Position numbers and translations under genes: made by a program | In this document: positions 38,591 through 46,583 of the stretch, one piece after another | Numbering within the stretch: position 1 is the stretch's first letter | How the letters are laid out: every line of letters begins with the position of its first letter | Assembly (NCBI RefSeq): GCF_006483455.1 | Contig: NZ_PPPU01000016.1 | Coordinates: 1 to 64,000 of the forward strand | Length of the DNA: 64,000 bases | Source: Methylomonas koyamae | Lineage (GTDB): Bacteria; Pseudomonadota; Gammaproteobacteria; Methylococcales; Methylomonadaceae | Direction: 5' to 3' | The notes under the pieces: model-generated | The model's input: only the letters and a program-made list of their open reading frames with translations | What the model was told of the DNA's origin: nothing | The model's database searches: none

Positions 38591-38845
38591 ATGACCGAAG
38601 CTATACTCGACATCAAACAATGGGGCAATAATCTCGGTGTGCGCCTGCCGGCAGCCATAGCCAAGGCCGCGCATTTGCACAACCATCAACGGGTAAGGAT
38701 TTCCGTGGAAGACGATAAAGTAGTCATCACGCCATTGGCCGAAGAAGTTTTGACGTTGGAGCAGCGCTTGGCCCGCTTCGACCCCGAACGGCACGGTGGC
38801 GAGGCGATGGCGAACACGCAAGCGATAGGCGCCGAACGTTGGTAG
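38591..38845 (+). CDS. mazE: MazE/AbrB-type antitoxin
   Basis: 84 residues from the ATG at 38591 with GGGAG upstream. SpoVT/AbrB-like DNA-binding fold at the N-terminus: ILDIKQWGNNLGVRLPAAIAKAAHL is the classic MazE sequence, followed by VRISVEDDKVVITP and an acidic C-terminal tail that would clamp the toxin. Its last 7 bases overlap the start of the toxin gene. Confidence 0.92.
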   Translation: MTEAILDIKQWGNNLGVRLPAAIAKAAHLHNHQRVRISVEDDKVVITPLAEEVLTLEQRLARFDPERHGGEAMANTQAIGAERW

Positions 38846-39240
38846 CCCGCAAGGAAACAGCGATTTGGGTGCCGGAACGGCAAGACATCATCTGGATCGA
38901 TTGCAATCCTCAGGTCGGCCAGGAAATGCGCGACATCCATCCGTTTTTGGTGCTTTCGCCGCGCATTTTCAATGAAAAAACCTCGCTGGTGATCGGGCTG
39001 CCGATGACGACCGCCGCCTACAATGCCGACAATCCGTTTGCGGTGGCTGTCGACAAAGCCGGCGGCCGTAAGACCGGACAAACCAGCTATGTGCTCTGCC
39101 ACCAACCCAAATCCTTCGACTGGCGTTTGCGCCAGGCCAAACCGCATCCTCTCAAATCCTTGCCGGGCGATGCGTTCGCTCAGGTTTGCGAGCGGTTGAA
39201 TCAGATTATTCAGATTGCAGGTGATGATGAGAGAGCCTAA
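38839..39240 (+). CDS. mazF: MazF/PemK-type mRNA interferase toxin
   Basis: 133 residues from a TTG at 38839 that overlaps the antitoxin stop (TTGGTAG), giving MVARKETAIWVPERQDIIWIDC, which aligns with the MazF opening. Family blocks: DIHPFLVLSPRIFNEKTSLVIGLPMTT and KTGQTSYVLCHQPKSFDWR (the toxin catalytic or substrate loop). The toxin would cleave mRNA at specific short sequences when free of MazE. The rare start codon and overlap would keep toxin translation below antitoxin translation. Confidence 0.88.
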   Translation: MVARKETAIWVPERQDIIWIDCNPQVGQEMRDIHPFLVLSPRIFNEKTSLVIGLPMTTAAYNADNPFAVAVDKAGGRKTGQTSYVLCHQPKSFDWRLRQAKPHPLKSLPGDAFAQVCERLNQIIQIAGDDERA

Positions 39241-39250
39241 GCGCTCTAGG

Positions 39251-39361
39251 CTCTGGTTCCCAAGCTCCGGCTTGGGAACCCCGGTCTTGGCAGCTCCGGC
39301 TGCCAGTCTGGTTGTGGATGCTTCCGAGATAGCATTCGCAAGCTGGAGCTTGGGAACTAGA
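39251..39361. repeat. Composite palindromic element, copy B (right of the mazEF-like module)
   Basis: 111 bases, direct repeat of copy A: the same GGTTCCCAAGC/GCTTGGGAACC palindrome (39255-39280), then TGGCAGC/GCTGCCA around TCCG (39288-39305), CTTCCGAGATAGCATTC and a CAAGC/GCTTG half, ending GGGAACTAGA. Several paired changes keep the stems intact (A-T to C-G in the second palindrome), which indicates selection on the folded form or independent copying. Confidence 0.85.
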
Positions 39362-39604
39362 CAGGTCTAAGCGTGGGCGCCAGAACTCCAAGCAGCTGGC
39401 TGAATGCTGCCCCAAAGTACAACTTCGTCACGCAGTTTTTATCAGGTAAAATCTCACTGCCACACCGGCCGCAAGGCCGGGCCGGAAAATCACGGAGCTT
39501 GACCCAAGCTGGCCGGATTGCAAAACCTGACGCAATTGACGGTTTCCGGTGGTTTGCGTCGTTTACCCAAAACACGCAATGACCTTAAAGGTCAAGGATC
39601 GAAC
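39362..39604. other. Upstream region of the repeat-bearing exported-protein gene
   Basis: About 240 bases with no long gene. It contains a possible -10 box TAAAAT near 39445, GC-rich inverted repeats around 39465-39515, and a GACGCAA/TTGCGTC stem near 39530-39560 just before the ribosome site at 39594. Possibly a structured 5' leader; I could not match it to a known riboswitch. Confidence 0.35.
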
Positions 39605-39673
39605 ATGAGACAATCGTTCTCAAGCAAGCAAGCAAGCAAGCGAGCAAGCAAGCAAATTAATTATCCCGATTAA
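39605..39673 (+). CDS. Short repeat-containing reading frame, possible phase-variable start of the downstream gene
   Basis: 22 codons starting at an ATG with an excellent ribosome site (AAGGA, 6-base spacing) and running through the (AAGC)8 repeat to a TAA at 39671. As written it is a short peptide. Removal of one 4-base unit would join it in frame, with no intervening stop, to the signal-peptide protein at 39726-41033. Confidence 0.4.
   Translation: MRQSFSSKQASKRASKQINYPD
39622..39653 (+). repeat. Tetranucleotide microsatellite (AAGC)8
   Basis: Eight consecutive 4-base units, seven AAGC and one GAGC (the sixth). This is the kind of tract that changes length by slipped-strand mispairing. 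Confidence 0.95.
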
Positions 39674-39725
39674 GTGCAGCCCTTGGCTAGCGCTGGCCTA
39701 TCGTGCGGTAGCGGCATGCACGAAC

Positions 39726-41033
39726 GTGCAATCTGCTGGCAAAGGCTGTCTGCATCGCCGCACTTCGAATACAGTCAAAAGCGCTATTACCCTGTTATTG
39801 CTATCGGTTTGTTTCATGAACACAGCCAAGGCAATCAACCCTGCCGATCTTCCGCCGTTTATAGAACAAGAAAAACTTATAGAAAGCTATTTAGAGTCAG
39901 AGCAGTATGATCAGGCGGTTCAAAGCATCAGTGATGCCTTGGAATATGTTTTTTCAGAAAAGGGTTTGCATGATTCTACCGTTTATAAGCCAGGCTACCT
40001 TATTACACGCAACCTTACTATCCGTGGGAACCAGCAGTCTCCCATTTATCCCCAACTAATGCCAATCGTTAACAGATACCGCAATGAGGTCATGACAATG
40101 TTAATTCCTCAAGCGGGTAACGAGACTTATAGTCTGAAAAGGATGCTTATGATTGAACTTGTTGCACAACTTAACAAGTACCTTGAAAGTTATCGAAACA
40201 TCGCTTTGGCTAAAGCACTTGCAGATAGCGCTACTGATTTTAAGGATTTTAGTAGCGACTTCTCACACTCATTGGACGAAAATGGCGCCTACCCCCTCCT
40301 TCAACGATATTTAGGCAAAGATGCGCTTGAACATAGGTTTGATTACGATTTGAAACTCGCTATAGAAACAAGCGATGAGGCGAATCAATATTCAGGCCGG
40401 AGGCGTGAAATGTTTATGGGGGCAGCAAAGCTGACGCTTTCTCAGGCGGTAAATATCATCAAATACCTCGAAAACACCGGTGACACTAAACTGGCCAAAA
40501 AATTAAAAAGCCGATTAATTGCAGAATGGAATGGCCCGGAGGCTGCCGAGTTGCTGGGGCCATTAAGTGGCAATGAGGCTTCCCCCACCGGTATCAGCAA
40601 CGTCGCGGTTAAAACCTCAACTGCGGGCAGTTGCCCAAGCAACCTCCGCCACTTGGCGGGCAAAATCCCTAATTACTCGTCCGCGCTGTTAGGGAACGTC
40701 AGGCAAGCGATGTTGGACCTGAATGTGGCGGCGGAGGTGGCCAGGGCGAAAGCCCAAGGCGTTAGCAGGCAGCAATTTGTCAGTTCCTTGCAAACCACCG
40801 CCAGCAGTATGGCCAACGACGCACTGAATTCCGCCAATATCGCTTCCGATTTCAGCACCAGCCTCTCGGCCGGCACGGTGATGCAAAAAGCCCGCAATGG
40901 TCAATACCCCGCCAATCTGCAATGCGATGGTGCCATTTCCGCCGTGGATTCCGCCATCTGCAACACCATCAATTTATTGATCGGCGAAATGGGCAACCTG
41001 GAAGTTGCCAAGCTAGCCGCTAACTGTTGGTAA
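39726..41033 (+). CDS. Exported protein of unknown function, possibly phase variable
   Basis: 435 residues if translation starts at the GTG at 39726, which has no visible ribosome site. A signal peptide is clear: basic stretch HRRTSNTVK, hydrophobic core ITLLLLSVCF, AKA cleavage site at about residue 36. The mature part is soluble and helical, with Cys residues only in the C-terminal third (SCPSNL, LQCDGA, AICNT, NCW) that may form disulfides. No family recognised. The first two thirds are AT-richer than the last third, as if two sources were joined. The reading frame is open upstream to 39609, through the AAGC repeat. Confidence 0.6.
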   Translation: MQSAGKGCLHRRTSNTVKSAITLLLLSVCFMNTAKAINPADLPPFIEQEKLIESYLESEQYDQAVQSISDALEYVFSEKGLHDSTVYKPGYLITRNLTIRGNQQSPIYPQLMPIVNRYRNEVMTMLIPQAGNETYSLKRMLMIELVAQLNKYLESYRNIALAKALADSATDFKDFSSDFSHSLDENGAYPLLQRYLGKDALEHRFDYDLKLAIETSDEANQYSGRRREMFMGAAKLTLSQAVNIIKYLENTGDTKLAKKLKSRLIAEWNGPEAAELLGPLSGNEASPTGISNVAVKTSTAGSCPSNLRHLAGKIPNYSSALLGNVRQAMLDLNVAAEVARAKAQGVSRQQFVSSLQTTASSMANDALNSANIASDFSTSLSAGTVMQKARNGQYPANLQCDGAISAVDSAICNTINLLIGEMGNLEVAKLAANCW

Positions 41034-41047
41034 GCTGGGTATGGGTC

Positions 41048-41142
41048 GTAGAATGGGTAGAGGCAACGCCGAAACCCATCAAAATTAAAGTAACAAGACC
41101 CAACCCGATTGATGGGTTTCGCTAGCGCTCTACCCATCCTAC
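41048..41142. mobile_element. MITE-like inverted-repeat element
   Basis: Imperfect 34-35-base inverted arms (41048-41082, beginning GTAGAATGGGTAGAG, and 41109-41142, ending CTACCCATCCTAC) around a 26-base AT-rich centre. About 28 positions pair. It abuts the truncated transposase at 41147. Confidence 0.65.
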
Positions 41143-41146
41143 AAAA

Positions 41147-41545
41147 TTGGCCTGCTTTCCGTTTTACGACGGTTATGTAATCCTGGAAAACCACTTGCAC
41201 CTGATTGCCGCGTCGCCGGATTTGAGCCGGGATATGCAGCGGTTTAAGGCTTATACCGCAAAGCAAATCATTGCCTATCTGCAGCAAAGCAGCTCGGAGC
41301 GGGTGTTGGAGTTATTGGCGTTGCTGAAGCGGCCGCATAAGATCGAGAGCGAGTATCAGGTCTGGGAGGAAGGTAGTCATCCGCAGTTGATCGGCAGCGA
41401 TGCGGTGATGCGGCAGAAGCTGGATTACATCCACCGCAATCCGGTTGAGCGGGGTTATGTGGATTTGCCGGAGCATTGGCGCTATTCCAGCGCGCGAAGT
41501 TATGCTGGGTTGGAAGGTTTGATAGAGGTGGTTCGGGACTGGTGA
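41147..41545 (+). pseudogene. REP-associated tyrosine transposase (RAYT), N-terminally truncated
   Basis: 133 codons of the C-terminal two thirds of a Y1/IS200-like RAYT. The metal-binding motif is ENHLHLIA, followed by DMQRFKAYTAKQIIAYL with the catalytic Tyr, then EYQVWEEGSHPQLIGSDAVMRQKLDYIHRNPVERGYVDLPEHWRYSSARSY. Intact members have about 60-70 more N-terminal residues. Here homology begins at the right end of the MITE-like element, which seems to have replaced the 5' part. No start codon or ribosome site of its own. Family members mobilise REP-type palindromes such as those on both sides. Confidence 0.85.
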
Positions 41546-41552
41546 CTGGGTC

Positions 41553-41765
41553 GGGAAGCTGGAGCTTCCGAGCGGTGGCTTCCCAAGCTGGAGCTCTCAT
41601 CGTTATACACATCTTTGTTTGGTAAACGTCTTTCCGGCGGGGATTGCCGGAATCCAGGCTGCAAGGATCGCTTGAAGCTGCCGTCCATGCCACTGGATGC
41701 CCGCGTCCTGCGGGCATGACGGCACTTGTGTATAAGGATGAGAGCTGGAGCTTGGGAACCAGAGG
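41553..41765. repeat. Nested palindromic repeats downstream of the RAYT relic
   Basis: A GGAAGC/GCTTCC palindrome around TGGA (41554-41569). A 30-35-base inverted repeat, left arm near 41578-41610 (TTCCCAAGCTGGAGCTCTCA core) and right arm near 41728-41762. Inside it is a different element with GCCCGC-GTCCT-GCGGGC near 41700 and the words CCGGAATCCAG and CATGACGG, which resembles a common dispersed bacterial repeat. The arms share the words of copies A and B. Confidence 0.75.
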
Positions 41766-41983
41766 TTAACGCTTCTCCGAGCTGTTTGTCGCAAACTCAT
41801 CCCCCTGTCGGCCGGATTGTCGGCAAAATCACCAAGCGCAAGCCCGCAAGGCCCAGATCACTCGGCTGCTTTTTAAGCCGGCAGCGAATCGGCATTGACA
41901 AAACCGGCGAAATTTCAGGCTTGTCGGTATCTGGAAAGATTTCCCGCGCCCGGCGCGCATCGCCGCCGTTCCAAAACAGCGAG

Positions 41984-41999
41984 TGGTTTACATTTTGCT
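41984..41999 (+). promoter_or_regulatory. Possible sigma54 promoter of flavodoxin
   Basis: TGGTTTACATTTTGCT: GG and GC at the obligatory 10-base spacing and a good TTGC, but the -24 element is poor after TGG. Lies 35 bases before the ATG. No exact TGT-N10-ACA is seen upstream (nearest TGT-N10-ACC). Confidence 0.3.
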
Positions 42000-42033
42000 T
42001 CGTTAAATGGACACCGTAATCCGAGGTTAAACC

Positions 42034-42579
42034 ATGAACAAAATTGGCATTTTCTACGGAACCGAAGAAGGCATGACCGAAATGATGGCTCAAGTCATGT
42101 ATCGCGTGCTGGGCGATGATATCGCCAGCGAGCCGGTAAACGTGAATCAGGCGTCGGTCGCCCAGCTGTTGAGCTATAAAGCCTTGATTTTGGGGATGCC
42201 CAGCTACGGGGTCGGCGAAATCCCCGGCCGCACCACCGGTAGCGAAGAAGGCAATTGGGAAGAGTTTTTGTTCCGGCTGGACGAAGCCGATCTGTCCGGC
42301 AAGCGTATCGCCTTGTTTGGCTTGGGCAATCAGAAAAAATACTACGATCGCTTCGCCGGTTCCTTGATTCATTTGTACCACTACGTGGCCGGCTACGGCG
42401 CCGAGGTGGTCGGCGCCTGGAGCACGGCCGGCTATCACTTTACCCATTCCAACTCGGTGGTGGACGGCAAATTTGTCGGCTTGGTTCTGGACCACCACAA
42501 TCAACCCGAGATGACGAAATCGCGGATTCTAGATTGGCTGGATCAAATAAAACCAGCGCTGCTGGAGAAGCTGAATTAG
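42034..42579 (+). CDS. Long-chain flavodoxin
   Basis: 181 residues. FMN phosphate loop IFYGTEEGMTEMMAQ at the N-terminus (the more common form is GSxTGxT), flavin-contacting loops GMPSYGVGEIPG and FGLGNQKKYYDRF, and the roughly 20-residue long-chain insertion. It is a small soluble electron carrier. It has a good upstream AGGTTAAACC ribosome region. In diazotrophs such flavodoxins (NifF/FldA) feed nitrogenase; which role applies here is unknown. Confidence 0.9.
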   Translation: MNKIGIFYGTEEGMTEMMAQVMYRVLGDDIASEPVNVNQASVAQLLSYKALILGMPSYGVGEIPGRTTGSEEGNWEEFLFRLDEADLSGKRIALFGLGNQKKYYDRFAGSLIHLYHYVAGYGAEVVGAWSTAGYHFTHSNSVVDGKFVGLVLDHHNQPEMTKSRILDWLDQIKPALLEKLN

Positions 42580-42757
42580 TAATTCTTCTATTGAATAGCC
42601 TTTCGCTTTTATGCCCTTGGGCTCTGAACCTGCGCAAGGGCGCACTCAATAAGGCTTCAAGCAGCGAGCCAGATGTCGAATGCCACCGGTTCGCGACGCG
42701 CGCCGCTGCGAAAAGGCACGACGCTCTATCAACGCTGGCGAGTACGCGAAACCGTAA

Positions 42758-44464
42758 TCAAGCCGCCTGATCCACCAACTCCAAACCCCTGAACACCGAA
42801 CAACGGATAAACACGTCCAGCGTCGGTGCCAGTTGTTTTTGCAGGCAGAACTTGGCGACCAGTTTGGTCAGGCCCTTGATGTCGCGACCGGAGGCGCCGG
42901 GGAACAGGTCGACCAATTGTTCGATCAATTCGTCCGCGACCGGCAGCGCGAACTGTTCGGTCATCACTTTCCAGATTTTGCGGCGGTCGGCGCTGTTGGG
43001 CGAGTGGTAGCGGATCATCGCGATGCAGCGGGAAATTATGGCTTCGTCGATGTCGTCGACCCGGTTGGTGGTCAGGAACAGCAGGCCGTTGAAGTATTCC
43101 AGCACCCGCAGGAACACGCCGACCACGGCATTGGAGGCCAGGTTGTCGGCGCGCTTCTTAATATAGACGTCGGCTTCGTCGATCAGCATCACCGCGCCCC
43201 AGCGCTGGGCGCGGATCAGGGTTTCCTTCAAGGTTTTCTCCATTTCGGCGACGTTCAAACCGAGCTGGCCGGAATGCACCCGGTACAGCGGCCGCTTGAT
43301 GATTTCCGAATAGACCTCGGCGGTCAGCGTCTTGCCGACCCCGGCCGGTCCGGCGCATAGCACCGTGGTGCCGCCGGATTTGCCTTCGACAATGTCGTCC
43401 ATCAGCATGTCCATTTCGGCGGTGAGGATATCGATCAAATCGGTTTGTTCGGGCGGCAGAATCAGTTTTTGTTTCAGTTCCGGCTGGTAGACGTAGGGCT
43501 GTATGTCGTCGACGTGGACCCAAACGTGGTGGTGCAATTCCAGATGAAACAGCAGGATGTAGCCGTGTACCGGCAATTCGGTGAACAAGCCCTTGCCGAC
43601 CTCGGCCTTGGCTTTTTCCATCTGGCTCTCGGTTTTGCTGTCGTAGCGCATGCTTTTGCCGGCCTTGCGCAGATAGGTGCCGAAAATGTCGCCGGAGGCC
43701 TCCAAAGTCAGCGCCCGGTCGCTGAGGATGTTTTCGTCGTTAACCAAGCGACAGGCGCCGCCGCCGGACGACAGCACCACGGTATTCTTGCGGGTCCAGT
43801 CGTTGCTGCGGTGGCTGGCAGTCGGATCTTCGGCGTAGATGCCGGTGCCCCAGCCGGAGAATTGCTCGCCGTAACGGCCACGCCAGTCGAAATAACGGCC
43901 GGCGGCTTCGTCGTAGCTGGCGATCAAATCGGCGGTTTCCTTTAAATAGCCCTTGCCGGCGAAGATTTCCGGGATGGTTTTATGGTCCAGGTCCTTGCCG
44001 CGGATGATCAGGGTTTCGATGGCGATCTTGCCCTTGCTGTTGGCTTTTAACTCGATCAGGATGCGGCCGGCTTCTTCCTCGCCGGGCGGCGTGTAATCGA
44101 CCCGGGTGATCAAATAGGCCAGGGTTCTACCGCCGTGTTCGACATGATACAACCAGCCGCGAATCGCTCCGTCCAGTAAGTAGCTGGCGATGTCGGGCAG
44201 CAGTTTTTCCAGATCGTCCGGGCCGTAGCGGCGCTGGTCGTCGCTCAAGGCTTGCTGCAAGGCGGTCAGCAGTGCGGCTTGTTGTTGCAGGCTCTCGCCT
44301 TGCTGGGCGTAAATGCCGGCCAAGGTTGCCATCTCGGCGCTGCTGAGTTGGTCGTAAAACACCTGCGCCTTGCTGCCGAAGCGCAGTTGCTCGCTCAGTC
44401 CGTTCAAACGCGGGTGAGCGGCCAACAGTTGCTGCAAGTGCGGTTTTTCGATGGATAATTTCAT
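42758..44464 (-). CDS. AAA-family ATPase of unknown substrate
   Basis: 568 residues. An uncharacterised N-terminal half (about 1-340) is followed by an AAA module: Walker A GPAGVGKT (372-379), Walker B VMLIDEAD (425-432), sensor 1 LFLTTNRVDDID and the arginine-finger region ISRCIAMIRYHSP. The C-terminal helical lid contains FPGASGRDIKGLTKLV. It belongs to the clade of stand-alone AAA remodelling ATPases with a large unknown N-terminal domain. It starts 3 bases after the stop of the Fe-S protein gene and so is co-transcribed; a role in assembling or regulating that enzyme is conceivable but inferred only from spacing. Confidence 0.85.
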   Translation of the reverse strand: MKLSIEKPHLQQLLAAHPRLNGLSEQLRFGSKAQVFYDQLSSAEMATLAGIYAQQGESLQQQAALLTALQQALSDDQRRYGPDDLEKLLPDIASYLLDGAIRGWLYHVEHGGRTLAYLITRVDYTPPGEEEAGRILIELKANSKGKIAIETLIIRGKDLDHKTIPEIFAGKGYLKETADLIASYDEAAGRYFDWRGRYGEQFSGWGTGIYAEDPTASHRSNDWTRKNTVVLSSGGGACRLVNDENILSDRALTLEASGDIFGTYLRKAGKSMRYDSKTESQMEKAKAEVGKGLFTELPVHGYILLFHLELHHHVWVHVDDIQPYVYQPELKQKLILPPEQTDLIDILTAEMDMLMDDIVEGKSGGTTVLCAGPAGVGKTLTAEVYSEIIKRPLYRVHSGQLGLNVAEMEKTLKETLIRAQRWGAVMLIDEADVYIKKRADNLASNAVVGVFLRVLEYFNGLLFLTTNRVDDIDEAIISRCIAMIRYHSPNSADRRKIWKVMTEQFALPVADELIEQLVDLFPGASGRDIKGLTKLVAKFCLQKQLAPTLDVFIRCSVFRGLELVDQAA

Positions 44465-44467
44465 GCA

Positions 44468-45826
44468 TCACTCCTGTGACGGTAAGGCAAGACAAAGTAA
44501 TTCGGATAAATGCAGCGGCTTGCTGAAACCGCCGCCGACGATTTGTTCGCGGCAGGAAAAACCGCTGCCGACCAGCAGCGCGTGGGGCTCGGCGCGCAGT
44601 GCCGGGAACAAGGCCAGTTCGGCCATTGCCTGGGCGTCGGCGTAATGCTCGGCTTCGACGCCGTAGTTGCCGGCCATGCCGCAGCAGGACGCTTCGATCA
44701 ATTCGAACGACAACTCGGGGATTTGCTTCAGAATTTTGCGGACCGATTTGATCGAGCCGACCGCTTTTTGGTGGCAATGGCCGTGCAGCAACACGCGGGA
44801 TGAGTGCGGAATGGCTTGAAAGGCCAAAGTCCAGCGCTTGGCGCTTTGCTCACGGACGATGAATTCTTCCAGCAGCACGACTTTTTCGGCTAATTTCCGC
44901 GCCGATTCGCCCAGATCCAGTTTCAGATATTCGTCGCGCAGGCTCAGAATGCAGGACGGTTCCAGGCCGACGATGCTGCGGCCGGCATCGATGTGCTCGC
45001 CTAACGCGGCCATCATCCGGCGTGCCTCAAAGCGGGCTTGTTCGAGCATACCGTTGGAAAAATAGGTGCGACCGCAACACAGCGGCCGCTGGTCTTTATC
45101 GTCGGCTGACGGCGTCGCGACGTGGACGTGGTAACCGGCCGCGCTTAACAGCTTTTTCGCTGCGTCGGCCGAGGCCGGATTGAAGTAGTAATTGAACGTA
45201 TCGACCAGCAATACCACTTGCCGGTCGCTCAATTCCGGGTGCAGAGCCAGGCTGGTTTGTAGCGGCACATGGAACGGCCGCTCGGCCGGCAGCGGCAATT
45301 CGGCCTTGGCGCTGATGCCTAATGCGGTTTCGGCCAGTTTGGCCAGCAGTGGCGAGCGGTTGCGCCAAGCGATCAAACGGCGCAGCAGCGGGAATTTGAG
45401 CAAGCGCGGCAAATGCCCCCACAATTTGCGGCGCAACGGCAACCCGCGCCGGGCGGCTTGTTGGGCCAGGAATTCGGCCTTGATCGCCGCCATATCCACT
45501 TCGTTTTCGCATTCGCGCTTGCAACCCTTGCAAGCCACGCACAAGTCCATTGCGGCAACCAAGGCCGGATCGAACAAGGCCTCAGGATTATCGGCGTTCA
45601 GCGCGGCTTTCAATAACTTGACCCGACCGCCCGGCGACAAATCCGGATTGGCGCTGACCCGAAAACTCGGGCACATCACGCCCTTGTCGGCCTGTTGCTG
45701 GCATTGCTTGCTGCCGATGCACACCGCCACCGCCTTGGCGAAATCGGCGCCGTGCTTGGGAATGTCGGCGTAGGCGTCGCCCATGCCGGCGTTGCGGTAA
45801 GACGACCAGTCGAGAAACAGTTTCAT
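44468..45826 (-). CDS. Fe-S oxidoreductase subunit (GlcF / FAD-oxidase C-terminal type)
   Basis: 452 residues from the ATG at 45826 (MKLFLDWSSYRNAG); the longer frame upstream shows no protein-like pattern. Two [4Fe-4S] motifs: the irregular C36, C42, C52 set (VCIGSKQCQQQADKGVMCPSFR) and CVACKGCKREC at about 96-106. Two CCG-type domains near the end follow (PLCCGRTYFSNG and EASCCGMAGNYG). The sequence resembles the C-terminal half of large FAD-linked oxidases such as YdiJ or D-lactate dehydrogenases, but the FAD half is absent here. It may pair with a flavoprotein encoded elsewhere. Followed at once by the AAA ATPase. Confidence 0.8.
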   Translation of the reverse strand: MKLFLDWSSYRNAGMGDAYADIPKHGADFAKAVAVCIGSKQCQQQADKGVMCPSFRVSANPDLSPGGRVKLLKAALNADNPEALFDPALVAAMDLCVACKGCKRECENEVDMAAIKAEFLAQQAARRGLPLRRKLWGHLPRLLKFPLLRRLIAWRNRSPLLAKLAETALGISAKAELPLPAERPFHVPLQTSLALHPELSDRQVVLLVDTFNYYFNPASADAAKKLLSAAGYHVHVATPSADDKDQRPLCCGRTYFSNGMLEQARFEARRMMAALGEHIDAGRSIVGLEPSCILSLRDEYLKLDLGESARKLAEKVVLLEEFIVREQSAKRWTLAFQAIPHSSRVLLHGHCHQKAVGSIKSVRKILKQIPELSFELIEASCCGMAGNYGVEAEHYADAQAMAELALFPALRAEPHALLVGSGFSCREQIVGGGFSKPLHLSELLCLALPSQE

Positions 45827-46118
45827 GAAGGCTGAGCAAGTTAAAACTTCGCTCAAGCAAAATCGGCGCCAGCACCGGTTGAATCCGGCGTGGCAGCGGA
45901 AATCGGCACCGACGCCGATGCTACCGCCGCGCGTATCGCCTAGCGCCCGGTTTTCGGTAGCGAAGTCCGAATGTCGCAAATCCGACAAAGCCTACCGTCG
46001 CCGCAGCATTTACCACAGCAAATACGCGATTAATCGGCAGCAACCCGGAGAATTCGGCGGCGGATATTCCGGCACAATATTTGCGGAAATGTGGCTTTTG
46101 GTTTGTGAGGAACGAAAC

Positions 46119-46433
46119 GTGGAATTGGATAACTGTGTTTGCCGCTATTTCATCAGCTATAGCGGGGTCAAATTACCGCTGAAACCGGTCAACGAACTGC
46201 CCGATGAAAGCCATCTGGAAAACCGCAACACTTACTTCCGCGGCTTTTTCGACACCGACCAACGCCTGCTGTTATTGGAAAAACTGGTCTATGGCGATAT
46301 CGAACTGCGCCATCGTTACCGCTACCACCCGAACGGCGTTTTGGCCGACGCCGAAATTACCGATGCGGACGGCGAGATCGCGGTATTGAGCTTCGACCAG
46401 AACGGTACTGCGATGGAAGACCAATCGGCTTAA
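46119..46433 (+). CDS. Small conserved protein (possibly DUF6156)
   Basis: 104 residues from the GTG at 46119, which has GAGG at 46107-46110; an in-frame ATG at 46089 lacks a ribosome site. Compact beta-rich sequence: CRYFISYSGVKLPLKPVNEL, ENRNTYFRGFFDTDQRLLLLEKLVYGDIELRHRY and ADAEITDADGEIAVLSF. I have seen this pattern as a domain of unknown function (I believe DUF6156), but cannot confirm it. No membrane segment. Confidence 0.65.
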   Translation: MELDNCVCRYFISYSGVKLPLKPVNELPDESHLENRNTYFRGFFDTDQRLLLLEKLVYGDIELRHRYRYHPNGVLADAEITDADGEIAVLSFDQNGTAMEDQSA

Positions 46434-46583
46434 CCGGCTTTTACCCACGCCGGACAAGGACTGCTTCAGTCCCCCGCACCATTGTAATTAACCCGGCCCT
46501 TAAATACCGTCCGCCTTTGTCCCCCGGAGGGTAGCAACGGAATACCAGTAAGAATTAGGGCCAGGCTAACAAAAGCTTGACGA

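Larger units (their letters stand above)
41546..42033. other. Repeat-rich intergenic region upstream of flavodoxin
   Basis: Left part (to 41765) is palindromic repeats. The right part (41766-42033) has no gene; it contains a weak sigma54-type GG-N10-GC match listed separately. Confidence 0.5.

Noticed and set aside
39440-39600. Possible c-di-GMP or other riboswitch upstream of the repeat-bearing gene
   Set aside because: Stems are present, but the conserved bases of the c-di-GMP-I core could not be found in order. Needs a covariance-model search.
38410-41765. Repeated palindromes considered as a CRISPR array
   Set aside because: The repeats are irregularly spaced, self-complementary and differ in length, there are no uniform spacers and no cas genes. 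They fit REP-type elements.
45827-45988. N-terminal extension of the Fe-S protein (54 residues)
   Set aside because: The extra residues show no FAD-oxidase or other recognisable sequence; the protein fits its family from MKLFLDW at 45826.
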